NCBI RefSeq assembly: GCF_038561965.1
Contig: NZ_CP139348.1
Location: 3,658,001 to 3,722,000, forward strand
Direction: 5' to 3'
Length of the DNA stretch: 64,000 nt
Origin: Stutzerimonas stutzeri
GTDB lineage: Bacteria > Pseudomonadota > Gammaproteobacteria > Pseudomonadales > Pseudomonadaceae
Positions 1 to 9,097 of this stretch are shown in pieces. The stretch's first letter is position 1, and each line of letters opens with the position of its first letter. Position numbers and translations under genes: made by a program. Under the pieces are notes generated by a model. It was not told the origin of the DNA. It ran no database searches and was given only the letters and a program-made list of their open reading frames with translations.

Positions 1-905
1 TCCGGATCGATGACTGCACCAACCTTTACGGTGGCCTCATCGGACGCGAAGGCTTCGATGATCTCGCCTACTGCGGCGTACTCGCCCAGCGACAGGTCCA
101 GACCGGCAGTGATGTTCACCAGGATGCCGCGGGCGCCCTGCAGGTTGACGTCTTCCAGCAGCGGGTTGCGAATGGCCGCTTCAGTAGCCTCGCGAGCCCG
201 GTTCGGGCCAGTTGCGCAGCCAGTACCCATCATCGCCATACCCATCTCGCCCATGACGGTCTTGACGTCGGCGAAGTCGACGTTCATCAGGCCCGGACGC
301 TGCATGATGTCGGAGATACCGCGAACGGCTCCGGCCAGCACGTCATCGGCCTTGGCGAAGGCGGCCAGCAGGCTGGCGTCTTTGCCGAGAATGGTCAGCA
401 GTTTCTCGTTGGGTATAGTGATCAAGGAATCGACGCAATCGGAAAGCGCGCGGATGCCTTCATCGGCTACCTGCATGCGGCGACGGCCCTCGAAGGGGAA
501 CGGACGGGTGACCACAGCGACGGTAAGGATGCCCATTTCCTTGGCTACCGAAGCAATGATCGGCGCAGCGCCGGTACCGGTGCCACCACCCATGCCGGTG
601 GTGATGAACACCATGTCTGCGCCTTCCAGCACTTCGGCAATGCGCTCACGGTCTTCCATCGCGGCCTGACGGCCGATGTCCGGGTTGGTACCAGCGCCCA
701 GACCCTTGGTGATGGCGGAGCCGAGCTGCAGCACGGTGCGCGCTTCAACCTTCTTGAGCGCCTGGGCGTCGGTATTGGCGCAAATGAATTCGACGCCTTC
801 GACGTTGTTGCGAACCATATGGTTCACGGCATTGCCGCCACCGCCACCGACACCGATGACCTTGATGACTGCACTTTGCGGGGTATGATCTACGAGTTCG
901 AACAT
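1..905 (-). CDS. ftsZ: Cell division GTPase FtsZ (3' end cut by window)
   Basis: FtsZ polymerises at midcell as the Z-ring and recruits the divisome. About 301 codons are visible from the ATG at 905; the C-terminal tail lies beyond the window edge, so the gene is partial only because of the window. The glycine-rich nucleotide loop (GGGGGNAVNHM, residues 20-30) and the tubulin signature GGGTGTG (residues 106-112) are intact. A strong Shine-Dalgarno (AAGGAG) lies in the 48-base gap after ftsA, which supports this start. It is the last dcw gene seen here, after ftsQ and ftsA, the usual order. Confidence 0.98.
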   Translation of the reverse strand, partial: MFELVDHTPQSAVIKVIGVGGGGGNAVNHMVRNNVEGVEFICANTDAQALKKVEARTVLQLGSAITKGLGAGTNPDIGRQAAMEDRERIAEVLEGADMVFITTGMGGGTGTGAAPIIASVAKEMGILTVAVVTRPFPFEGRRRMQVADEGIRALSDCVDSLITIPNEKLLTILGKDASLLAAFAKADDVLAGAVRGISDIMQRPGLMNVDFADVKTVMGEMGMAMMGTGCATGPNRAREATEAAIRNPLLEDVNLQGARGILVNITAGLDLSLGEYAAVGEIIEAFASDEATVKVGAVIDP

Positions 906-953
906 TTCCCTCTCTCCTTCCAGCTTTCTAGTTTTGGTTTTACAGCGCACTGC

Positions 954-2201
954 TTAAAAATTGCCCTGAATCCAGCCCTTGAGCCGGTCCAGAACAGACG
1001 TCTTTGATTCCTCGGCGAAATTGCCGATACCAGGCACGGGAAGGCCGTCGGTCTGCTTGTGCAGTCCGTACAGCAGCAGGCCCACGCCCGTCGAATAGAT
1101 TGGGTTGCGTACTACGTCGCTCAGTCCCTTGACGCTGTGCGGCACGCCAAGGCGCACCGGCATGTGAAAGATTTCCTCGGCCAGGTCGATGGCTCCTTCC
1201 ATCTTCGCTGTACCGCCAGTGAGAACGATCCCGGCCGGGACCAGATCCTCGTAACCGCTGCGCCGCAGTTCGGCCTGGATCAGGGTGAACAGCTCGTCGT
1301 AACGCGGCTCGACAACCTCTGCCAAAGCCTGGCGAGAGAGCTCGCGCGGCGGACGATCGCCGACACTAGGGACCTTGATGGTCTCGCCTGCGCCTGCCAG
1401 CTTGGCCAACGCGCAAGCATAGCGAATCTTGATCTCTTCGGCATACTGAGTCGGCGTGCGCAGTGCCATGGCAATGTCATTGGTGACCTGGTCGCCCGCG
1501 ATCGGAATGACCGCCGTATGACGAATCGCGCCTTCGGTGAAGATGCAGATATCAGTGGTGCCACCGCCGATGTCTACAAGGCAGACACCCAGTTCTTTCT
1601 CATCATCAGTCAGCACGGCATGCGCCGAAGCCAGTTGCTCGAGGATAATGTCGTCCACCTCGAGACCGCAGCGACGCACGCACTTCTCGACGTTCTGCGC
1701 AGCATTCACCGCACAGGTGACCACATGGACCTTGGCCTCCAGGCGCACACCGGACATGCCCAGGGGCTCACGCACGCCTTCCTGGTTGTCGATCACATAA
1801 TCCTGCGGCAGCGTGTGCAGTACGCGCTGATCAGCCGGGATCGCCACGGCCTGGGCTGCATCGAGGACGCGCTCCAGATCGGCGGTACTGACCTCGCGGT
1901 CGCGAATCGCGACGATGCCATGGGAATTCAGGCTGCGAATATGGTTACCGGCCAGACCAACGAAGGCCGAATGGATGCGGCAGCCAGCCATCAGCTGGGC
2001 TTCTTCGATCGCGCGCTGGATCGACTGCACGGTGGATTCGATATTGACCACCACGCCCTTCTTCAAACCGCGGGAAGGATGGGTACCGATTCCCACGATT
2101 TCCAGTTCGCCGTCGGCGGTCACTTCACCGACCAGCGCCACCACCTTGGAGGTGCCAATGTCCAGGCCGACGATCATCTTGCCGCTTTGCACGCTCGACA
2201 T
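954..2201 (-). CDS. ftsA: Cell division protein FtsA, actin-like membrane tether
   Basis: FtsA is the actin/HSP70-fold ATPase that anchors FtsZ to the inner membrane. The protein begins with the phosphate-1 motif (IVGLDIGTSKV) and carries the second phosphate loop LVDIGGGTTD and an adenosine motif (VLTGG). It ends in the short amphipathic membrane-targeting segment (LDRLKGWIQGNF). I chose the second in-frame ATG (2201, MSSVQSG, 415 aa) because the ribosome site GAGGA abuts the upstream ATG at 2210 with no spacing but sits 9 bases from this one. The gene follows ftsQ almost directly. Confidence 0.97.
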   Translation of the reverse strand: MSSVQSGKMIVGLDIGTSKVVALVGEVTADGELEIVGIGTHPSRGLKKGVVVNIESTVQSIQRAIEEAQLMAGCRIHSAFVGLAGNHIRSLNSHGIVAIRDREVSTADLERVLDAAQAVAIPADQRVLHTLPQDYVIDNQEGVREPLGMSGVRLEAKVHVVTCAVNAAQNVEKCVRRCGLEVDDIILEQLASAHAVLTDDEKELGVCLVDIGGGTTDICIFTEGAIRHTAVIPIAGDQVTNDIAMALRTPTQYAEEIKIRYACALAKLAGAGETIKVPSVGDRPPRELSRQALAEVVEPRYDELFTLIQAELRRSGYEDLVPAGIVLTGGTAKMEGAIDLAEEIFHMPVRLGVPHSVKGLSDVVRNPIYSTGVGLLLYGLHKQTDGLPVPGIGNFAEESKTSVLDRLKGWIQGNF

Positions 2202-2213
2202 GTGTTTCATTCC

Positions 2214-3071
2214 TCAATTCTTCGCAGCGACGGTCGTATCCGTCGCAGTCGGGATCGGCTCATGCCAGGCAACGGCCAGGCCGTTCGCATAGCGCAGATC
2301 GATCCGTGCGATCTTTTCGCTTTCCTGCTCCAGCGCCTTTTGATAGATGGCAGTGAAGCGACGCATTTTTTCTACAACCTGGTCCCGCCCCAGCAGTAAC
2401 TCGATGCCCTGATTGGTGGTCAGGAACCAGCTCCCACGTTCACGCAGTTCGAGACGGGAAATGGAGAATCCCAGCGGGCGCAGCATCTGGCTGAGCATCT
2501 GGTATTGCTGCATGACACGCTGTTGGGCCCGCTTCGGACCATATAAATGTGGCAAGTGTTCATATCGGCTCAGGTCATCCGGCGAGAAAGCCTGTCCTTT
2601 ATTGTTAAGCAATGCTTCGCCCCCCCAACGGGCAATCGGCAATTGCTCATCCAGACGCACCATTACCTGGTCCGGCCAGACGCGACGAACTTCGACATGT
2701 GCGATCCAGGGCATCTGTTCGAGTTGGTGACGCATCGCGTTCAGATCAACCTTGAAGAAACTCTGCTCGACGAAAGGCGCGATACGCTGCTGGACCGCCT
2801 CGCGGCTTACATAGCCCAGTTCGCCCTGCACGCTGACCTTCGCGATCGGCCGGTCGGCGTAAGGCAACAGCCGCTCACCCAGCTCGTAGAGCCCGACCAC
2901 CAGCCCGACCAGCAGTACCGGCCAGACGAAACGCTTCAGCCCGGCGAAATTCGGCTTCGGCAGGCGCTGTGACAGCGGCTGCGGTTGCACCAGGCGGCTC
3001 GCGCCCCGCTGCGCGGGCTTGCGCGAAGCACGGCCGCTACCGGGTTGCGAGTGGCGCAGCGTCGCAATCAT
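2214..3071 (-). CDS. ftsQ: Cell division protein FtsQ (POTRA-domain divisome linker)
   Basis: A 285-aa bitopic inner-membrane protein that links early and late divisome proteins, binding FtsL/FtsB in the periplasm. A basic cytoplasmic N-terminus (residues 1-45) is followed by one membrane segment (about 49-66, FVWPVLLVGLVVGLYELG), a POTRA domain (about 75-145) and the beta domain. Length and order (ddlB-ftsQ-ftsA) are typical. The start lies 3 bases after the ddlB stop, suggesting translational coupling. Confidence 0.96.
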   Translation of the reverse strand: MIATLRHSQPGSGRASRKPAQRGASRLVQPQPLSQRLPKPNFAGLKRFVWPVLLVGLVVGLYELGERLLPYADRPIAKVSVQGELGYVSREAVQQRIAPFVEQSFFKVDLNAMRHQLEQMPWIAHVEVRRVWPDQVMVRLDEQLPIARWGGEALLNNKGQAFSPDDLSRYEHLPHLYGPKRAQQRVMQQYQMLSQMLRPLGFSISRLELRERGSWFLTTNQGIELLLGRDQVVEKMRRFTAIYQKALEQESEKIARIDLRYANGLAVAWHEPIPTATDTTVAAKN

Positions 3072-3073
3072 GG

Positions 3074-4018
3074 TTAGTTCCCCGCCTCGAGGCTGTCATC
3101 GAGAATGCTCAGGACCAACTGCTGGAAATCCAGACCGGTAGCGCGCGCCGCCATCGGTACCAGGCTGTGATCGGTCATGCCGGGCACGGTGTTCACTTCC
3201 AGCAGCCAGAAATCGCCACCGGCATCCTGCATCACGTCGACCCGAGCCCAACCACGAATGCCAACCGCTTCGCAGGCGCGAGCCGACAGCACCTTGAGTT
3301 CCTCCTCCCGACCAGCATCGAGACCACAGGGGATTCGGTACTGGGTATCGGAGGCCAGGTACTTGGCGTCGTAGTCGTAGAAGCTGTGCGGTGTGCCCAG
3401 GCCGATCGGCGGCAACACCTGCCCATGCAATACGGCCACAGTGAATTCAGGGCCCTGGATCCACTGCTCGACCAGCACTTGCGAATCGTAGGCGCTCGCT
3501 GCGCGCCAAGCGTCGATCAGCGCGGCGAGATCCGCGACCTTGGCCATGCCGATGCTCGAACCCTCATGCGCCGGCTTGACGATCAGCGGAAAACCCAACG
3601 TATCGGCCGCGGCTTTGCAATCGTCCTCGCTAGCCAGCACCGCATGTTGCGGCGTCGGCAGGCCAAGGCTCTGCCACACCTGCTTGGTACGCAGCTTGTC
3701 CATGGCCAGGGCCGAGGCCAGGATGCCACTGCCGGTGTAGGGAATGCCGGCGCATTCCAGCAGGCCCTGCATGCTGCCGTCTTCGCCGCCACGACCGTGC
3801 AGGACGATAAAGGCACGATCGATCCGCTCGCTGCTCAGGCGCTGCAACAGGTCATCGGCGGCATCAATGCCGAAGGCATCGACGCCCCCTTCCTGCAAAG
3901 CAGCGAGCACTGCGGCGCCGGACTTCAGGGACACTTCGCGTTCGGCACTCTTGCCGCCGAAGAGCACGGCAACCCGACCGAACGTCTTCGGGTCGCGCGT
4001 CGAATGCAGGGCAGTCAT
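3074..4018 (-). CDS. ddlB: D-alanine--D-alanine ligase
   Basis: ATP-grasp enzyme that joins two D-alanines for MurF to attach to the peptidoglycan precursor. The 314-aa protein shows the N-terminal FGGKSAEREVSL segment, the ATP-grasp loop HEGSSIG and the C-terminal metal-binding EVNTVPGMTDHS motif, all as in Ddl. The ATG at 4018 shares four bases (ATGA) with the murC stop, so it is preferred over a longer open frame reaching 4108. Pseudomonads usually also carry a second ddl elsewhere; the dcw position makes this the ddlB copy. Confidence 0.96.
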   Translation of the reverse strand: MTALHSTRDPKTFGRVAVLFGGKSAEREVSLKSGAAVLAALQEGGVDAFGIDAADDLLQRLSSERIDRAFIVLHGRGGEDGSMQGLLECAGIPYTGSGILASALAMDKLRTKQVWQSLGLPTPQHAVLASEDDCKAAADTLGFPLIVKPAHEGSSIGMAKVADLAALIDAWRAASAYDSQVLVEQWIQGPEFTVAVLHGQVLPPIGLGTPHSFYDYDAKYLASDTQYRIPCGLDAGREEELKVLSARACEAVGIRGWARVDVMQDAGGDFWLLEVNTVPGMTDHSLVPMAARATGLDFQQLVLSILDDSLEAGN

Positions 4019-5472
4019 TGCGATTTCCTCGTGGAACCATCGCCGCCGAACAGCGGGCTTCTCAACAGTTGAGGTGCCAGCCCGCCGATATCGCCGGCCC
4101 CCTGGCAAAGCAGAATGTCACCAGCGCGCAGCAACGGCTTGACCAACGGCGCCAGGTCGACGCCACGCTCGACATAGATCGGGTCCAACTGCCCGCGTTG
4201 GCGGATGCTATGACACAGCTGGCGGCTATCCGCGCCGGGAATGGGCTCCTCACCTGCCGGGTAGACTTCCATCAGCAGCAGGACATTGGATTCGCCCAGA
4301 ACCTGCACGAAATCGTCGTAGAGGTCGCGGGTGCGGCTGTAGCGGTGCGGCTGATAGACCATCACCAGGCGCCGCTCCGGCCAACCGCCACGCACTGCCT
4401 TGATCACGGCGGCAACTTCACGCGGATGGTGGCCATAGTCATCGACCAACATCACGCTGCCATTCTCGACCGGCAGATCGCCGTACACCTGGAAGCGACG
4501 ACCGACGCCAGCGAATTCGGCGAGCCCGCGAACGATGGCCTCGTCGTCGATGCCTTCATCGGTCGCGATCGCGATGGTGGCCAAGGCGTTGAGCACATTG
4601 TGGTTGCCAGGCATGTTCACCGACACGTCCAGCGGTTCGCAGCCATCGCGCAGTACTGTGAAATAGGTGCGCATGCCTTCCTGGCGGATGTTGATGGCGC
4701 GCACGTCAGCGTCTTCGCTGAAACCGTAGGTGGTGGTCGGCCGGCCAATCTGCGGAATGATCTCGCGCACGAACGGATCGTCGACGCAGAGCACAGCCAG
4801 GCCATAGAACGGCAGGTTATGCAGGAACTCGACGAAGGTTTTCTTCAGCTTGCCGAAATCGCCGCCATAGGTGCTCATATGATCGGCGTCGATATTGGTC
4901 ACCACCGCCACCATCGGCTGCAGGTGGAGGAAGCTGGCATCGCTCTCGTCCGCCTCGGCGATCAGATAGCGGCTGCTGCCCAGCTGGGCGTTGGTGCCCG
5001 CCGCAGTCAGGCGACCACCGATGACGAAGGTGGGATCGAGCCCTCCGGCGGCAAACACCGACGCCAGCAGGCTGGTGGTGGTGGTCTTGCCGTGAGTGCC
5101 GGCGACGGCAATGCCGTGGCGATAGCGCATCAGCTCGGCGAGCATCTCCGCACGCGGCACAACCGGGATACGCTGCTCGAGCGCCAGGGCGACTTCCGGG
5201 TTGGCCGAATTCACAGCGCTGGAGACTACCAGCACATCGGCGCCCGCAACGTTACCGGCCTGATGGCCGATGAAAATCTGCGCGCCGAAACTCTGCAGGC
5301 GGTCGGTACTGGCGGACTCTTTGAGATCCGATCCCGAAACCTCGTAACCCAAGTTGAGCAGCACCTCGGCAATGCCGCACATGCCAACCCCGCCGATACC
5401 GACGAAGTGGATGCGACGAATGCGGCGCATGCGGCGTACTTCCGCTTTCACCGCGGCGGGAGACTTAGCCAT
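4015..5472 (-). CDS. murC: UDP-N-acetylmuramate--L-alanine ligase
   Basis: First amino-acid ligase of the peptidoglycan precursor pathway, adding L-Ala to UDP-MurNAc in the cytoplasm. The start MAKSP at 5472 gives 485 aa; a 10-codon longer frame exists, but this ATG lies inside the end of murG, as expected for this cluster. The N-terminal Rossmann-like loop (VGIGGVGMCGIA, residues 24-35), the ATP loop GTHGKTT (125-131) and the Mur ligase C-terminal DYGHHP motif are present. Confidence 0.97.
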   Translation of the reverse strand: MAKSPAAVKAEVRRMRRIRRIHFVGIGGVGMCGIAEVLLNLGYEVSGSDLKESASTDRLQSFGAQIFIGHQAGNVAGADVLVVSSAVNSANPEVALALEQRIPVVPRAEMLAELMRYRHGIAVAGTHGKTTTTSLLASVFAAGGLDPTFVIGGRLTAAGTNAQLGSSRYLIAEADESDASFLHLQPMVAVVTNIDADHMSTYGGDFGKLKKTFVEFLHNLPFYGLAVLCVDDPFVREIIPQIGRPTTTYGFSEDADVRAINIRQEGMRTYFTVLRDGCEPLDVSVNMPGNHNVLNALATIAIATDEGIDDEAIVRGLAEFAGVGRRFQVYGDLPVENGSVMLVDDYGHHPREVAAVIKAVRGGWPERRLVMVYQPHRYSRTRDLYDDFVQVLGESNVLLLMEVYPAGEEPIPGADSRQLCHSIRQRGQLDPIYVERGVDLAPLVKPLLRAGDILLCQGAGDIGGLAPQLLRSPLFGGDGSTRKSQ

Positions 5473-6535
5473 GGGCCACCTCCAGGCAGATTTCGACCAC
5501 ACTGCGGGTGGCGTCGGGCCGAGCCAGGCGGCGCGCGGTGGCGCCCATGGCCTTGAGTTTTTCCGGCTGCATCATTACCTCGGTCAGCTGAGCGGCAAGC
5601 GCGGCCGCATCAGTCTTGGCTTGCGGCAGAAGGACGGCAGCGCCCTCCTTCGCCAGATATTCGGCATTGCGTGTCTGGTGATCGTCGATCGCATGAGGCA
5701 GCGGCACCAGGAACGACGGCAGGCCTGCAGCGGCCAGCTCGCACACAGTGAGCGCGCCGGCGCGGCAGATGACCAGATCGGCCCAGGCGTAGGCACGTGC
5801 CATATCCTTGATGAAAGGTGCGACCTCGGCCTCGACTGCAACTTCTGCGTAGCGCCCCGTAGTCAGTTCTGCGTGCTGCTTGCCAGCCTGATGGAACACT
5901 TCCGGACGCAGTTCCAGCGGTAGCTGCGCCAAGGCAGCAGGCAACAGCTTGTTCAACGGTTCGGCGCCCAGGCTGCCACCCAGCACCAACAGTCGCGGCC
6001 GGCGGCCGATCAGGCTGTCGCGAGGGGTTTCCAGAAACAGCTCTTCACGCACCGGGTTGCCCGTGGTGCGACGCTTGGCGCTGGCCTTGAAGGTATCCGG
6101 GAAAGCCTCGCAGACACGGCTTGAAAGCGGCACCAGGCTGCGGTTGGCAGTGCCGGCCACAGCATTCTGCTCGTGAATCACCAACGGCACACCTGCCAGC
6201 TTGGCAGCCAGCCCGCCAGGCCCGGTGACATAACCACCCATACCCAACACACAGACCGGCCGCAGCTCGCGGACGATGCGGCGCGCCTGGAACAGCGAGC
6301 GAATCAACTGCAGCGGCGCCTTGATCAGCGATGCGAGGTTCTTGCCGCGCAACCCGCTGATCTGAATCAGGTGCAGCGGCAGACCCGCCGCCGGCACCAA
6401 CTCGTTCTCGATGCCACGCGGCGTGCCGAGCCAATGCACGGCGTAGCCGCGTGCTTGGAACTCACGAGCGCAGGCCAGCGCGGGGAAGACGTGACCACCG
6501 GTGCCGCCCGCCATGATCAGAACGTTACCGGCCAT
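5465..6535 (-). CDS. murG: UDP-GlcNAc transferase to lipid I (MurG)
   Basis: Peripheral membrane glycosyltransferase that makes lipid II from lipid I and UDP-GlcNAc. The 356-aa protein has the GT-B fold N-terminal glycine-rich loop GGTGGHVFPA (residues 11-20), a second loop LGGSLGAEPLN and the donor-binding stretch ICRAGALTVCELAAAG. It overlaps murC by 8 bases and ftsW by 11 bases, so ftsW-murG-murC are translationally linked: flippase-side partner, lipid II synthase and the first ligase in succession. Confidence 0.97.
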   Translation of the reverse strand: MAGNVLIMAGGTGGHVFPALACAREFQARGYAVHWLGTPRGIENELVPAAGLPLHLIQISGLRGKNLASLIKAPLQLIRSLFQARRIVRELRPVCVLGMGGYVTGPGGLAAKLAGVPLVIHEQNAVAGTANRSLVPLSSRVCEAFPDTFKASAKRRTTGNPVREELFLETPRDSLIGRRPRLLVLGGSLGAEPLNKLLPAALAQLPLELRPEVFHQAGKQHAELTTGRYAEVAVEAEVAPFIKDMARAYAWADLVICRAGALTVCELAAAGLPSFLVPLPHAIDDHQTRNAEYLAKEGAAVLLPQAKTDAAALAAQLTEVMMQPEKLKAMGATARRLARPDATRSVVEICLEVAHG

Positions 6536-7748
6536 GAGCAGCCTCCTTGGCCGGTGGCTCGGCGAAGTCGGCCTCGACGAAATCGGTGTCCTCGCTTCCC
6601 AGCACAGTGCGGCTTTCCCACTCGATGCGCAGCAGCAGAGCCATGCTCGCGCAGGTCACGACCAGCGAACTGCCGCCATAACTCAGGAAAGGCAGCGTCA
6701 GGCCCTTGGTCGGCAGTAGACCGACATTAACCCCGACGTTGATCAGGAACTGACCCAGCCAGAGGGCTGCCAAGCCCCAGGCAACGTAAGCGGCGAAGAA
6801 CTGCCGGGCCTTTTCTGCCCAGAGACCGATATACAGAGCACGAATGCCAACGAAAGCGAACAGCGCGATGGTCGCCAGCGCGCCGACCATGCCCAGCTCT
6901 TCTGCCAGCACCGAAAAAACGAAGTCCGTATGCGCTTCGGGCAGATAGAACTGCTTCTGTACGCTGTTGCCCAGGCCGACACCGAGCCACTCGCCACGCC
7001 CAAAGGCAATCAGAGCCTGGGTCAGCTGATAGCCGGCGCCGTACTGGTCTGCCCAGGGGTCTGTGAAGGTGATCAGGCGCTGCAGACGATATTCCTGAGT
7101 CTGTACCAGCACCACCACGGCACCGACCGCCGCAATTACCAGCAGACTGAAGCGGATCATCCCGACGCCGCCGAGAAACAGCATCGCAACCGCGGCGCCC
7201 ATCATGACTACCGTGGCACCGAAGTCCGGCTCCAGCAGCAGGAGGAAAGCCATAGGCAGCAACACCAGGAACGGTTTGGCAAAGCCCCACATGCTCTCGC
7301 GGACTTCTTCCTGGCGGCGCACCAGATAGCCGGCCAGGTAGATCACCACGAATACCTTGGCCAGCTCGGATGGTTGAACGTTGAACGCACCGAAACCAAT
7401 CCAGCGCATCGAGCCGTTCACCTCACGACCGATCCCTGGCAGCAATACCAGAATCAGTAGCCCGAATGCCGCCAGCAGCAGCATCCAGTCCAGGCGCTGC
7501 CAGGCGGACAACGGTACCAGCAGCATCGCGGCACCGGCGCCGAGGCCCAGCAACACGTATATGAGGTGGCGGCTCATGTGGTACAGCGGGTTGCCTGCGT
7601 TGACCGCAGCCACTTCCGAGGACGCCGAAGTAATCATCACCAGGCCGAGGCCGAGCAATGCCAGGCAGCCGGCGAGCATGGGGAAGTCCAGATCCAGACC
7701 GCGGCGGCCGAACAGGGGTGAAGGTGCATTGCGCAGGAAGGCGAGCAT
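6525..7748 (-). CDS. ftsW: SEDS peptidoglycan glycosyltransferase FtsW
   Basis: Polytopic septal glycan polymerase that works with FtsI. The 407-aa sequence holds about ten hydrophobic segments and SEDS-family hallmarks: VNGSMRWIGFGAFNVQPSELAK in the middle and the C-terminal LPTKGLTLPFLSYGGSS. The ATG at 7748 shares one base with the murD stop (TGATG). A basic N-terminal tail and an acidic C-terminal tail flank the membrane core. Confidence 0.97.
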   Translation of the reverse strand: MLAFLRNAPSPLFGRRGLDLDFPMLAGCLALLGLGLVMITSASSEVAAVNAGNPLYHMSRHLIYVLLGLGAGAAMLLVPLSAWQRLDWMLLLAAFGLLILVLLPGIGREVNGSMRWIGFGAFNVQPSELAKVFVVIYLAGYLVRRQEEVRESMWGFAKPFLVLLPMAFLLLLEPDFGATVVMMGAAVAMLFLGGVGMIRFSLLVIAAVGAVVVLVQTQEYRLQRLITFTDPWADQYGAGYQLTQALIAFGRGEWLGVGLGNSVQKQFYLPEAHTDFVFSVLAEELGMVGALATIALFAFVGIRALYIGLWAEKARQFFAAYVAWGLAALWLGQFLINVGVNVGLLPTKGLTLPFLSYGGSSLVVTCASMALLLRIEWESRTVLGSEDTDFVEADFAEPPAKEAAHGR

Positions 7749-9091
7749 CAGTCGAGCGCCTCCACCGCAGCGGCAAACAGGCGGCCGCGCTCTTCGAAAT
7801 TCTTGAACATGTCCAGACTGGCACAGGCTGGCGAGAGCAACACCGCATCGCCTGCCTCAGCGCATTCGGCGGCGCGCTGAACGGCCTCCTCCAGGCTGGC
7901 GACATGCACCAATATGGTTGCCCCGGCCAGGGCTTCGGCCAGACGCTGCGCATCACGACCGAGCAGCACAACGGCTCGGCAGTAACGCGCGATTGGCGCG
8001 CGCAGTCCGGAGAAGTCAGCACCCTTGCCGTCGCCACCGGCAATCAGCACCAGTTTGCCTTCGATATCGGCGCCCAGACCTTCGATCGCGGCCAGCGCAG
8101 CGCCGACATTGGTCGCCTTGGAATCATCGTAGTAGGCGACATCACCGCGTTGCCCGACCCATTGGCAGCGATGCGGCAAACCGGCGAATTGGCGCAGTGT
8201 CTCGAGCATTCGCTCGAACGGCAGGCCGACCGCATGTCCCAGCGCCAGCGCCGCCAGCGCGTTGGAGTGGTTGTGCGCGCCGCGCATCTTCAGCTCCCGA
8301 ACCGGCATCAGCGCGTCGAATTGGAAGGCCAGGTATTTATCGCCCTTCTCTTCGAACAGGCCGAAACCCTTGAAGTCCGGCTTGCCCAGGCCAAAGGTCC
8401 AGGTCGGTACGTCGTCACCCACCAATGGCCGGCTGAGGCGGTCGTCGCAATTGATCACGACCTGTCGCGCACCGCGGAAGATCCGATGCTTGGCCTGGTG
8501 ATAGGCCGGCAGCCCGCTGTAGCGGTCCATGTGGTCTTCACTGATGTTCAGGCAGGTCGCCACCTCGGCGTTGAGCTGTTCGGTGATTTCCAGCTGAAAG
8601 CTGGAAAGCTCCAACACATAAAGCTCGACATCGTCGGCGAGCAGATCGAGCGCCGGTGTACCCAGGTTGCCGCCGACCGCCACCTTGCGCCCAGCCGCCG
8701 CGGCCATCTCGCCAACCAGCGTGGTTACGGTGCTCTTGGCATTGGAACCGGTGATCGCGATGATCGGCGCCTTGGCTTCGCGGGCGAACAGTTCGATATC
8801 GCCTGATAGCTTGACTCCGCGGGCGGCGGCTTGCTGCAGGGCGGGAGTACTGACCGCCAGCCCCGGGCTCACCAGCAGTTCACTAGCAGTGCAGAGAAAC
8901 TCGATGTCCAGTTCTCCGCAACGTACCTGCACGTTCGGATACTCGGTCTTGAGCGTGGCCAGTTCCGGCGGGTTCGCACGGGTATCGGCAACGGCAAACG
9001 GCAGCCCTCGGCGCGCCAGGTGGCGTACCAGGGACATGCCGCTCTTGCCGAGGCCGACAACGATGCGGAACTGGTCGGAAGCGATGAGCAC
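7748..9091 (-). CDS. murD: UDP-MurNAc-L-Ala--D-glutamate ligase
   Basis: Adds D-Glu to UDP-MurNAc-L-Ala. The 447-aa protein has an N-terminal VVGLGKSGMS loop (residues 11-20), the ATP loop GSNAKST (115-121, with Ala where many MurD proteins have Gly; I recall the same variant from other pseudomonads) and the conserved EDHMDRY and YDDSKATN motifs. The start codon is GTG at 9091, 6 bases after the mraY stop. Confidence 0.96.
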   Translation of the reverse strand: MLIASDQFRIVVGLGKSGMSLVRHLARRGLPFAVADTRANPPELATLKTEYPNVQVRCGELDIEFLCTASELLVSPGLAVSTPALQQAAARGVKLSGDIELFAREAKAPIIAITGSNAKSTVTTLVGEMAAAAGRKVAVGGNLGTPALDLLADDVELYVLELSSFQLEITEQLNAEVATCLNISEDHMDRYSGLPAYHQAKHRIFRGARQVVINCDDRLSRPLVGDDVPTWTFGLGKPDFKGFGLFEEKGDKYLAFQFDALMPVRELKMRGAHNHSNALAALALGHAVGLPFERMLETLRQFAGLPHRCQWVGQRGDVAYYDDSKATNVGAALAAIEGLGADIEGKLVLIAGGDGKGADFSGLRAPIARYCRAVVLLGRDAQRLAEALAGATILVHVASLEEAVQRAAECAEAGDAVLLSPACASLDMFKNFEERGRLFAAAVEALD

Positions 9092-9097
9092 TCTCGA

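Noticed and set aside
1059..2399. 446-codon open frame on plus opposite ftsA
   Set aside because: Shadow frame of ftsA with no recognisable motif.
4018..5556. 512-codon open frame on plus opposite murC
   Set aside because: Antisense shadow of a high-GC core gene; composition is His/Ala/Gln-rich without domains, and murC is certain.
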